From: Micrococcales bacterium UBA7472
GTDB lineage: Bacteria > Actinomycetota > Actinomycetes > Actinomycetales > Microbacteriaceae
DNA: 6,287 nt
Assembly: GCA_002478545.1 (NCBI GenBank)
Contig: DLOY01000062.1
Location: 1-6,287, forward strand
Direction: 5' to 3'
The translations under genes were made by a program, and so were the position numbers. The notes below the pieces were generated by a model. It worked only from the letters and a program-made list of their open reading frames with translations. It searched no databases and was not told where the DNA came from. Positions 1 to 6,287 of this stretch are shown in pieces (the stretch's first letter is position 1; each line of letters starts with the position of its first letter).

Positions 1-1623
1 CTCACCCGAGTAAACCCTGCTATCCCAGAGGAGATTCGTGGCTCCTATGCAGCTCTTGGTCACCCAGCCACAATCGAATACCTAAAGAACCTTGGTATTA
101 CCGCGATTGAGCTTTTGCCTATTCAGGCGCTTATCTCTGAACCAAGGCTTATTAACCTTGGACTTATCAATTACTGGGGCTACAACACCATCAACTTCTT
201 TACCCCTCACATGCGGTATGCGGCCGAGGCAACCAGGGCTAAGGGCCCCTCAGCGATTTTGAAAGAGCTAAAGACCGCAATTCGAGAACTGCACAGAGCG
301 GGTATCGAGGTCATCATGGACGTGGTTTATAACCACACCGCTGAGGGTGGGCACAAGGGTCTCACCTACTCCTACCGCGGATTGGATAACTCCAACTACT
401 ACCGTCAAGACGATTACGGTAACTATCAGGACACCACCGGCTGCGGTAACAGCCTGAACTTCGGCAATCCCATGGTTCAGAAGCTCGCACTCGACTCCCT
501 GCGCTATTGGACTCAGGAATTGCAGATCGATGGCTACCGCTTTGACCTTGCCGCAACGCTGGCCCGCGATGAGAATAATCACTTCAATCCTCAGCATCCG
601 CTGCTTCTTGCCATGCAACAAGACCCCGTTATATCGCAGGCCAAACTAATCATGGAACCCTGGGATGTTGGGATGGGTGGTTGGCAAACCGGTAACTTCC
701 CGCCTGGGTTCCCCGAGTGGAACGATCGATTTAGAGACTCGGTAAGGAAGTTTTGGTTGAGCGATATCGCTCACGCTCGAAACAACTCTCAGCACAACAG
801 CGGTGTCCAGGAGCTAGCCGGTCGAATCTCAGGCAGCCAAGACATCATGGTGGACGGCTCTCCGCTTGGAAGCATCAACTTCATCACCGCTCACGATGGC
901 TTCACACTCTGGGATTTGGTCTCCCATAACGTCAAACACAACAGTGCTAACGGCGAGGGCAATCGAGATGGCGCGAACAACAACCTGAGCTTCAACCACG
1001 GCTTCGAGGGTGAGACCCCGAACCCATCCATTAACTACGCCAGGCGCAAGGCTGCCAGAAACCTAATGGGAACACTGTTGCTCTCCTCTGGTGTACCGAT
1101 GATTACAGCCGGTGACGAGCGTTTGAAATCGCAGGGCGGAAATAACAACGCCTACTGTCAAGACAACGTGATTACCTGGCAGAACTGGGAACCTAATGCA
1201 CACCAGAGCGATTTTGAGGCCACCGTCTCTCACCTAATCTCTCTGCGTAAGCAGTACCCAGCGCTGAGGCCTCGAGGATTTGCTCGAATTGACGAACCGA
1301 CTCCGGAACACGATCAAATGCTTTGGTATTCGGTTCGCGGCGATGAGATGAGTATCGAAGATTGGCACAACCCTGAACGCAGAACTTTGCAGCGTTTGAG
1401 CTACCACCTAATGAACGATGGCTCTAAGCAAGGTCTGCTGTTGGTTATCAACGGGCAGGAACAGGTCAAGAGCGTGACCTTGCCTAGGCGAGAAGGCATC
1501 GGCTCATTTGAGTTGCTCTGGGATAGCGCACTCGAATTACCACCCAAGCGAACCATCTTGCTAAACCCTGGCTCAAAGCTTCGAATGGTCGAGGCCAGCA
1601 TGCAGTTATTTCTCGTTAGATAA
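1..1623 (+). CDS. glgX: Glycogen debranching enzyme GlgX (GH13_11), 5' end cut off
   Basis: Hydrolyses alpha-1,6 branch points in phosphorylase-trimmed glycogen in the cytoplasm, releasing short malto-oligosaccharides. The frame is open from base 1 to the TAA at 1621-1623, so 540 residues are visible. By alignment from memory to E. coli GlgX (about 657 residues), roughly 155 N-terminal residues (CBM48 region) lie outside the window. Numbering visible residues from base 1, the GH13 regions are: region I DVVYNH (D107, H112); region II GYRFDLAAT with nucleophile D182 (544-546); region III EPWD with acid/base E219 (655-657); region IV TAHDGFT with D299 (895-897). Other GlgX hallmarks are NYWGYN, TGCGNSLN, GNFPPGFPEWND, KHNSANGEGNRDG and GGNNNAYCQDN. 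The early SEPRL/NYWGYN segment looks closer to E. coli GlgX than to the trehalose-pathway TreX group, but TreX is the alternative. Oddities: Met rather than Ala precedes the acid/base Glu, and DERLKSQ replaces the usual DE-x-G-(R/H)-(T/S)-Q. No frameshift is seen. glgE follows after 46 bp. Confidence 0.95.
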   Translation, partial: LTRVNPAIPEEIRGSYAALGHPATIEYLKNLGITAIELLPIQALISEPRLINLGLINYWGYNTINFFTPHMRYAAEATRAKGPSAILKELKTAIRELHRAGIEVIMDVVYNHTAEGGHKGLTYSYRGLDNSNYYRQDDYGNYQDTTGCGNSLNFGNPMVQKLALDSLRYWTQELQIDGYRFDLAATLARDENNHFNPQHPLLLAMQQDPVISQAKLIMEPWDVGMGGWQTGNFPPGFPEWNDRFRDSVRKFWLSDIAHARNNSQHNSGVQELAGRISGSQDIMVDGSPLGSINFITAHDGFTLWDLVSHNVKHNSANGEGNRDGANNNLSFNHGFEGETPNPSINYARRKAARNLMGTLLLSSGVPMITAGDERLKSQGGNNNAYCQDNVITWQNWEPNAHQSDFEATVSHLISLRKQYPALRPRGFARIDEPTPEHDQMLWYSVRGDEMSIEDWHNPERRTLQRLSYHLMNDGSKQGLLLVINGQEQVKSVTLPRREGIGSFELLWDSALELPPKRTILLNPGSKLRMVEASMQLFLVR

Positions 1624-1625
1624 CC

Positions 1626-1668
1626 ATTTAGTGAATTTGCAAGCGGTTTCGGCTCTAGCTCACTAAAT
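1626..1668. promoter_or_regulatory. Perfect 9-bp inverted repeat in the glgX-glgE gap (candidate operator)
   Basis: ATTTAGTGA at 1626-1634 is repeated exactly in inverted orientation as TCACTAAAT at 1660-1668, with a 25-nt spacer. The arm centres are 34 bp apart, about three helical turns. The repeat fills the intergenic gap, and its right arm overlaps the candidate -10 box of glgE. It is AT-rich with a long loop and has no following T-run, so it does not look like an intrinsic terminator. A pair of half-sites for a dimeric or looping regulator is the preferred reading. The regulator is unknown, and chance occurrence is not excluded. Confidence 0.35.
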
Positions 1669-1669
1669 T
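1664..1669 (+). promoter_or_regulatory. Candidate -10 element for a leaderless glgE transcript
   Basis: TAAATT fits the TANNNT pattern (4 of 6 matches to TATAAT, including the first two bases and the last). With the usual six-base gap after the hexamer, transcription would start at about 1676, exactly the first base of an in-frame GTG of glgE. No convincing -35 box is seen about 17 bp upstream. Leaderless mRNAs with only a -10 element are common in actinobacteria. The absence of a Shine-Dalgarno sequence before either possible glgE start supports the idea, but there is no direct evidence of promoter activity. Confidence 0.35.
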
Positions 1670-3649
1670 GTGAACGTGGAGAGCAAATCTTTCGCCATTG
1701 GGCGCATTCCGATCACAAAGACCTGGCCGAGCGTTGATGGCGGGCTGTTTCCGGCCAAGGCTTTCTCGGGTGAGGTCATTGAATTTGGCGCAATCGCATT
1801 TCGCGAGGGCCACGATGCCATCGCAGTTGACCTTTTGCTCACCGACCCAAAGGGCAGGACTCAGCGCATAAAGCTCAACCCTGGGCGTCCAGGCCTAGAC
1901 CAATGGCTAACCAAAGTTCAGCTATCTGAAATTGGCACCTACAGCTATCAAATCTCTGCCTGGGATGATGAGTTCGAAACTTGGCTTCACAACACTGAGG
2001 TAAAGCTCAAGGCTGGCGTTGATCAAGAACTAATGATGCTCGAGGGCCAAAGACTGCTGGGCAAAATGGCAGTCGCATACCCAAAGCAAAAAAAGGATCT
2101 CGGGCGTTTTTCGGACCTTCTCACGAGCCAACCTCCGAAAGAGGCTTTTGAAGATGCTCTCTCACAAGGTTTGGTGGCGCTAGCTAGTTCCACCCCCCTT
2201 CGAAACCTAGAGACTTTGTCTGAGCCCAGAATGGTGCTGTGTGAGCGAACCTTAGCTGGCTCGGGAAGTTGGTATGAGTTTTTCCCTAGAAGCGAGGGTG
2301 CGAAGCGAGACAAGGCTGGAAACATCACCTCGGGTAATTTCAAGACCGCGGTTGCATCGTTAGACCGAGTGAAGCAAATGGGATTCGATGTGCTCTACCT
2401 CCCACCAGTTCACCCGATTGGCACCGCTCACAAAAAGGGCAAGAACAACACCCTTGATGCCTCCGAAGCGGATCCGGGCTCACCGTGGGCAATCGGCAAT
2501 ACCGCAGGCGGTCACGACACCATTCACCCCGATCTCGGCACCGAGAAGGACTTCAAGGACTTCGTGAAGGCAGCCAACAAGCTTGGCATCGAGATTGCCA
2601 TGGACCTTGCTTTGCAAGCCTCCCCTGATCACCCCTGGGTAAAGAGCAACCCGGAGTGGTTTACCACCCGGGCCGATGGTTCAATCGCCTATGCGGAGAA
2701 CCCCCCAAAGAAATACCAAGACATTTACCCCATCAACTTCGACAATGACCCTGAGGGCATCTACCAAGAGGTGTTACGAGTAGTGCGGAAGTGGATCTCG
2801 TTCGGAGTCATGATCTTCCGCGTGGACAACCCACACACCAAACCAGTTTCGTTCTGGCAGCGCCTGATTGCTGAGGTGAATCGCAAGGACCCGCAGGTGA
2901 TTTTCCTGGCTGAGGCCTTTACGAGACCGGCCATGATGCACGCCCTGGGCAAGGCTGGATTCCAGCAGTCCTACTGCTACTTCGCATGGCGCAACCGCAA
3001 AGATGAGCTCGCTGCATACCTAAAGGAGCTGAGCCAAGACTCGGCAGATTTCTTCCGGCCAGCGCTGTGGGTAAATACCCCGGACATCCTGACCGAATAC
3101 CTGCAATTCGGTGGCAAGCCAGCGTTCAAGATTCGTGCCACCATCGCCGCTACCGCAGGAGCCACCTGGGGTATGTATTCAGGTTTTGAGCTCTACGAGT
3201 CGGTCGCCAGACCGGGTGCCGAAGAGAACATCGACAACGAGAAGTACGAATACAAGTTCCGTGACTTCGAAGGCGCTTTGAAAACCGGCAATTCACTTGC
3301 ACCCAGAATCGGCCTACTGAACCAGATTCGAAAAGAAAACCCGGCTCTTAGACAGCTACGGAACCTTGTGGTTCATCACAGCGATGATTCCGAGATCTTG
3401 GTGTACTCCAAACACCTAAGCGCTGAGCACGCTGGCGGCAAGGAGAACACCATCATCGTTGTCGTCAATACTGACCCGCACTCAGTTCGCGAGAGCATGG
3501 TGCATCTTGATTTGCAGGCATTGAACGTCTCGCCGGGATTCAAGGTGACCGATTTGATTACCGGAGCGACCTATACCTGGGGTGAGCACAACTTTGTCAG
3601 ACTTGATGCCTTCACCGAGCCGGCACACATTCTAAGGATCGAGCGATGA
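1670..3649 (+). CDS. glgE: Alpha-1,4-glucan:maltose-1-phosphate maltosyltransferase GlgE (GH13_3)
   Basis: Transfers maltosyl units from alpha-maltose-1-phosphate to the non-reducing ends of alpha-1,4-glucans, with retention of configuration (EC 2.4.99.16). At 659 residues it is close to Streptomyces coelicolor GlgE (about 675). The N-terminal beta domain opens with the family's GRIP segment (residues 11-14) and FREGHDA (44-50). A helical S-like segment follows at about 115-185, then the GH13 barrel from about 200 to 560, and a beta C-terminal domain. Catalytic residues are visible: nucleophile D386 in FRVDNPHTKP, acid/base E415 in FLAEAFTRP and D472 in NTPDIL. Relative to S. coelicolor D394/E423/D480, all are offset by the same 8 residues. 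KKYQDIYPINFD (347-358) is another family signature. The frame has an in-frame TAA at 1664-1666, so only GTG 1670 or GTG 1676 can be the start. Neither has a Shine-Dalgarno sequence; 1676 would fit a leaderless start. The 3' end overlaps glgB by 4 bp. Confidence 0.97.
   Translation: MNVESKSFAIGRIPITKTWPSVDGGLFPAKAFSGEVIEFGAIAFREGHDAIAVDLLLTDPKGRTQRIKLNPGRPGLDQWLTKVQLSEIGTYSYQISAWDDEFETWLHNTEVKLKAGVDQELMMLEGQRLLGKMAVAYPKQKKDLGRFSDLLTSQPPKEAFEDALSQGLVALASSTPLRNLETLSEPRMVLCERTLAGSGSWYEFFPRSEGAKRDKAGNITSGNFKTAVASLDRVKQMGFDVLYLPPVHPIGTAHKKGKNNTLDASEADPGSPWAIGNTAGGHDTIHPDLGTEKDFKDFVKAANKLGIEIAMDLALQASPDHPWVKSNPEWFTTRADGSIAYAENPPKKYQDIYPINFDNDPEGIYQEVLRVVRKWISFGVMIFRVDNPHTKPVSFWQRLIAEVNRKDPQVIFLAEAFTRPAMMHALGKAGFQQSYCYFAWRNRKDELAAYLKELSQDSADFFRPALWVNTPDILTEYLQFGGKPAFKIRATIAATAGATWGMYSGFELYESVARPGAEENIDNEKYEYKFRDFEGALKTGNSLAPRIGLLNQIRKENPALRQLRNLVVHHSDDSEILVYSKHLSAEHAGGKENTIIVVVNTDPHSVRESMVHLDLQALNVSPGFKVTDLITGATYTWGEHNFVRLDAFTEPAHILRIER
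3634..3638 (+). promoter_or_regulatory. Ribosome binding site of glgB inside the glgE 3' end
   Basis: AAGGA lies seven bases before the ATG at 3646 and within the last codons of glgE. The glgE stop TGA (3647-3649) overlaps the glgB ATG in an ATGA junction, the usual arrangement for translational coupling. This site fixes the glgB start and contrasts with glgE, which has no such site. Confidence 0.75.
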
Positions 3650-5799
3650 ATCCAGATGCCCACGAACTGCAACTAGTTGCAGAAGGACGCCATCACAATC
3701 CGCACTCGGTCCTAGGTTTTCACCAGGAAGCCAAAAACTGGGTGGTTCGAACCCTTAGACCGTTTGCCAAAGCGGTAAGTCTGAGGTCAAAGTCAGGCAG
3801 TCATGTGGCTGAACACGTTTTTGGTGGCATTTGGGAAGTTCGTGGCGATAAGAAGCTCGGCGACTATCGAATTGTTGCCGAATACGAGAATGCGCCGGCC
3901 TGGGAATCAGATGACCCTTACCGCTATCTGCCAAAACTTGGCGATCTAGACATCCACCTAATCGCCGAGGGTAGGCACGAGCAGCTTTGGCAGGCACTTG
4001 GGGCACACTTTGTCGAATCCAAGGATTCACTGGGCGACACCTCAGGTGTGAGTTTCAAGGTTTGGGCACCAAATGCCCAGAGTGTTCGTGTGGTTGGTGA
4101 TTTCAATCACTGGGATGGTCAGCTTTATCAGATGCGCTCTATGGGGCACTCGGGCGTCTGGGAACTGTTTATTCCAGGAGTCAAACCCGGTGCGCTCTAC
4201 AAATTCCAGATTCGAACCAAGCACGGAAACTGGATCACCAAGATTGATCCGCTTGCTCGCCGCTGTGAAATACCGCCGGCAACCGCATCGATAGTGGAGG
4301 CCAGTGATTACCGCTGGACCGACAAAAAGTGGATGGAGAGCCGCGCCAAGCAAGATGCGTTGCGCTCACCCATGAGCGTTTATGAGCTTCACCTTGGGTC
4401 TTGGCGCGGTGCCAAGAACTACCGCGACATGGCCTCGGATTTGATTGGGCATGTCAAGTTCTTGGGCTTTACCCACGTTGAGTTCATGCCGCTTGCCGAG
4501 CACCCATTTGGTGGCAGCTGGGGTTACCAGGTAACGGGCTATTACGCACCCACCTCACGATTTGGTAGCCCAGATGACTTTCGATACCTGGTCGACCAGC
4601 TCCACAACGCCGGCATTGGCGTAATCATGGACTGGGTGCCAGCTCACTTTCCGAAGGACGACTGGGCACTTGCTCGCTACGACGGTGAAGCACTCTATGA
4701 AGATGCCGATCCACGACGCGGCGATCACCCCGACTGGGGAACTCACGTTTTCAACTTTGGTCGCACCGAGGTAAAAAACTTCTTGGTAGCCAACGCGCTT
4801 TATTGGCTTGAAGAGTTCCACATCGATGGACTCAGGGTGGATGCGGTCGCCTCGATGCTGTATCTCGACTACTCGAGAAAAGACGGTGAGTGGCTTCCGA
4901 ATATTTACGGCGGTAGGGAGAACCTTGACGCCATTGAATTCCTCAAAGAGGTAAATGCCACCGCTTATAAGCGAAACCCCGGGATCATGATGATCGCCGA
5001 AGAGTCCACCGCATTCCCAGGAGTTTCTGCTCCGACCGACCAGGGGGGATTGGGGTTTGGATTCAAGTGGAACATGGGTTGGATGCACGACTCACTCGAG
5101 TACATCCAAAAAGATCCGATGTGGCGCAGGTATCACCACGGTGAAATCACCTTCTCCATGCTCTATGCGTACGACGAGAAGTTTGTGCTTCCAATTAGCC
5201 ACGATGAGGTTGTTCACGGCAAGGGATCACTGCTTGCCAAGATGCCAGGAGACCACTGGCAAAAACTCGCCAATATGCGCGCCTATTTGAGCTTTATGTG
5301 GTCACACCCTGGCAAAAAGCTTTTGTTCATGGGTCAAGAATTCGCCCAGCCATCCGAGTGGTCCGAGTCACGTGAGCTTGACTGGTGGTTGCTTGATCAC
5401 CACCCACATCGAGGCATGCAGCAGCTGGTTGCTGACCTAAATCGCATTTATGTGGAAAATCCAGCCCTCTGGGAGCTAGATCACGAGCGCGATGGTTTCC
5501 AGTGGATTGATGGTGGCAACGCCGATCAGAACTTGCTGAGCTTTCTGCGGATCGATGCAAAAGGCAACCAGATTGCATGCATCATCAACTTTGCGGGACA
5601 CCCCTACGAAAACTTCAGAATCGGATTACCAAAGCAGGGTGATTGGACGGAACTACTGAACACCGATGCCGAGATCTACGGCGGTAGCGGAGTTGGTAAC
5701 TATGGCTCAGTGAAGTCAGAGTCAATCCCGATGCATGGACGTGAGTTCTCGGCAAGTGTGAACATCCCGCCACTTGGAGCGATCTGGCTAAAAGCCTAG
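3646..5799 (+). CDS. glgB: 1,4-alpha-glucan branching enzyme GlgB (GH13_9)
   Basis: Cleaves an alpha-1,4 linkage in a linear glucan and transfers the released chain to form an alpha-1,6 branch (EC 2.4.1.18), giving soluble branched glycogen in the cytoplasm. The 717 residues match full-length GlgB (E. coli 728, M. tuberculosis 731). Domains: an N1 module at about 1-100; the conserved linker IAEGRHEQLWQALGAH (106-121); CBM48 at about 130-220 with FKVWAPNA and VGDFNHWDG; the GH13 barrel at about 245-610; and a beta C-terminal domain. Catalytic motifs: region I DWVPAHF (329-335); nucleophile D399 in DGLRVDA; acid/base E452 in IAEEST; D520 in SHDEVVHGKGS. Each is offset by 6 from E. coli D405/E458/D526. 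FMGQEFAQ (561-568) is another family signature. The ATG has a good ribosome binding site and is coupled to glgE. The product of this gene would branch the chains GlgE elongates. The TAG stop overlaps the stop of the convergent gene. No unusual residues or disruption were noticed. Confidence 0.98.
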   Translation: MNPDAHELQLVAEGRHHNPHSVLGFHQEAKNWVVRTLRPFAKAVSLRSKSGSHVAEHVFGGIWEVRGDKKLGDYRIVAEYENAPAWESDDPYRYLPKLGDLDIHLIAEGRHEQLWQALGAHFVESKDSLGDTSGVSFKVWAPNAQSVRVVGDFNHWDGQLYQMRSMGHSGVWELFIPGVKPGALYKFQIRTKHGNWITKIDPLARRCEIPPATASIVEASDYRWTDKKWMESRAKQDALRSPMSVYELHLGSWRGAKNYRDMASDLIGHVKFLGFTHVEFMPLAEHPFGGSWGYQVTGYYAPTSRFGSPDDFRYLVDQLHNAGIGVIMDWVPAHFPKDDWALARYDGEALYEDADPRRGDHPDWGTHVFNFGRTEVKNFLVANALYWLEEFHIDGLRVDAVASMLYLDYSRKDGEWLPNIYGGRENLDAIEFLKEVNATAYKRNPGIMMIAEESTAFPGVSAPTDQGGLGFGFKWNMGWMHDSLEYIQKDPMWRRYHHGEITFSMLYAYDEKFVLPISHDEVVHGKGSLLAKMPGDHWQKLANMRAYLSFMWSHPGKKLLFMGQEFAQPSEWSESRELDWWLLDHHPHRGMQQLVADLNRIYVENPALWELDHERDGFQWIDGGNADQNLLSFLRIDAKGNQIACIINFAGHPYENFRIGLPKQGDWTELLNTDAEIYGGSGVGNYGSVKSESIPMHGREFSASVNIPPLGAIWLKA
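5796..5799. other. Shared CTAG: overlapping stop codons of convergent genes
   Basis: The palindrome CTAG gives TAG to glgB on the plus strand (5797-5799) and TAG to the thioredoxin/TPR gene on the minus strand (5798-5796). The two coding regions therefore overlap tail to tail by 4 bp, with no intergenic DNA. Any transcription terminator for one gene must lie inside the other's coding sequence or be Rho-dependent. I see no GC-rich hairpin followed by a T-run on either strand near the junction. Confidence 0.9.
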
Positions 5800-6287
5800 A
5801 AAAGCAGTGAGGCCAGGCGTCTTCTGGCAGCTAACACCGGCTCCTCGCTATCACCAATCAGAGTGAACAGCTCGAGCAATCTGGTTCGGATTTGGTCTCG
5901 AGCATCAAAGTTCACTGCGAATTCGTCTAGCAAAACCTTGAATGCCGCGGCTGGATCACCACCGACTACAAGTTGGTCGGCACTTGCAAAAAGCGCACCC
6001 TGCTCCCCTGGCTCTGGGCTTTGCAGACGCTTCATCAGCTTTACCTGCGCAAGGCCCGCCTTGGCATCTTGATCAGCAGGCTTCTCAACCAAATACTTGG
6101 AGAAGATGGCCTCCGCGGAATCTAAATCGCCTCGATCAATCGCCTCATAGGCTGCGATGAATTCTGGCGGAACAGGCTTTTGCGCCTCAGGTGCTGCCCC
6201 GAGAGACACTTTGCCCGTGAGGCCATTTTGCGCGGCGGCCTGCAACACCTGCGAGAGGATTTCTGCCATCTGCTGCATGGTTGCCTC
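5796..6287 (-). CDS. Thioredoxin-like TPR protein (CnoX/YbbN type), C-terminal part; 5' end outside window
   Basis: Only the C-terminal 163 residues are visible, read right to left. The frame is open to the window edge, so the ATG at 6278-6276 is probably internal. Starting with that Met as 1, there is a short helix with QAAAQNG, a Pro/Ala-rich linker (about 28-38), and a TPR-like unit at about 38-82 (EAIDRGDLDSAEAIF, then AGLAQVKL). A second helical repeat follows at about 97-122, and the conserved end RTRLLELF ... ARRRLASLLF closes the protein. This matches the C-terminal helical domain of actinobacterial proteins annotated as co-chaperone YbbN or tetratricopeptide thioredoxin. In E. coli, CnoX (YbbN) holds oxidatively damaged proteins for GroEL and DnaK. 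The expected thioredoxin domain, and whether it keeps a redox-active Cys pair, lies beyond base 6287 and cannot be checked. A functional link to glycogen is not established. It could be a stand-alone TPR protein, but the open upstream frame and the linker argue against that. Confidence 0.8.
   Translation of the reverse strand, partial: EATMQQMAEILSQVLQAAAQNGLTGKVSLGAAPEAQKPVPPEFIAAYEAIDRGDLDSAEAIFSKYLVEKPADQDAKAGLAQVKLMKRLQSPEPGEQGALFASADQLVVGGDPAAAFKVLLDEFAVNFDARDQIRTRLLELFTLIGDSEEPVLAARRRLASLLF

Noticed and set aside
115..117. TTG at 115 as the start of the glgX reading frame
   Set aside because: The same frame is open back to base 1 and encodes conserved GlgX sequence there (IPEEIRGSYAALGHP, LGITAIELLP), so this TTG is an internal Leu codon.
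1667..1674. AATTGTGA at the glgE start, resembling a lac operator half-site
   Set aside because: There is no matching second half in inverted orientation around it, and part of it is the GTG start codon; the resemblance is most likely chance.
4073..4294. Second plus-strand frame of 73 codons within glgB
   Set aside because: It is out of frame with the CBM48-encoding region of glgB, and its composition is that of a shifted reading frame without family resemblance.
4773..4779. A AAA AAC slippery-type heptamer in glgB
   Set aside because: It encodes ordinary Val-Lys-Asn in a conserved position. I noticed no supporting stem or stimulator, and it mainly shows that such heptamers occur here by chance.
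4555..5088. 177-codon open frame on the minus strand inside glgB
   Set aside because: It lies wholly antisense to the conserved GlgB catalytic domain, has no recognisable domain, and is a typical shadow of codon bias in the real gene.
5783..5800. Bulged TCT-GGCT / AGCC-T-AGA hairpin across the shared stop codons
   Set aside because: It is short, has a three-base loop and a bulge, and no following T-run in either direction; not convincing as a bidirectional terminator.
5812..5828. GCCAG-N7-CTGGC hairpin just after glgB as a terminator
   Set aside because: The stem is only 5 bp, there is no T-run after it on either strand, and it falls within conserved Arg-rich codons of the minus-strand gene.
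5863..6160. Two plus-strand open frames opposite the thioredoxin/TPR gene
   Set aside because: The minus-strand frame carries the recognisable TPR domain and conserved end; the plus-strand frames give low-complexity Ser/Pro/Arg-rich translations with no family features.

Overview
The window is an alpha-glucan (glycogen) metabolism locus, most likely from an actinobacterium. It holds three consecutive plus-strand GH13 genes, glgX (partial, 1-1623), glgE (1670-3649) and glgB (3646-5799). They are met tail to tail by the 3' part of a minus-strand gene (5796-6287) whose product resembles the TPR-containing C-terminal half of actinobacterial CnoX/YbbN-type thioredoxin-like proteins. Coding density is close to complete; the only intergenic stretch is 46 bp between glgX and glgE.

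Organism. GlgE next to glgB with a convergent thioredoxin/TPR gene recalls Mycobacterium tuberculosis, where glgE (Rv1327c) and glgB (Rv1326c) converge on the thioredoxin-like gene Rv1324. GC content is only in the low-to-mid 50s percent on the lines I counted by eye, low for the phylum. That would fit a small-genome freshwater or marine Microbacteriaceae (Rhodoluna/Aquiluna-like), but this assignment is inference from base composition and gene order.

How the genes work together. GlgE extends linear alpha-1,4-glucans with maltosyl units from maltose-1-phosphate. GlgB introduces alpha-1,6 branches. GlgX removes short branches left after phosphorylase has trimmed the polymer. Synthesis, branching and debranching are therefore encoded side by side. 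The genes that supply maltose-1-phosphate (treS/mak or glgC/glgM) are not in the window. All catalytic residues I could check in the three enzymes are present. glgE and glgB overlap by 4 bp (ATGA) and are probably translationally coupled.

Regulation. The glgX-glgE gap carries a perfect 9-bp inverted repeat (1626-1634 / 1660-1668). Its right arm overlaps a TANNNT-type -10 candidate (1664-1669) positioned so that transcription could begin at an in-frame GTG of glgE at 1676. Neither possible glgE start has a Shine-Dalgarno sequence, so a leaderless glgE transcript is plausible. At the other end, glgB and the minus-strand gene share the palindrome CTAG as overlapping stop codons, leaving no room for an intergenic terminator.

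I found no RNA genes, mobile elements, CRISPR arrays or evidence of a new biological system. The most interesting points are regulatory and architectural.
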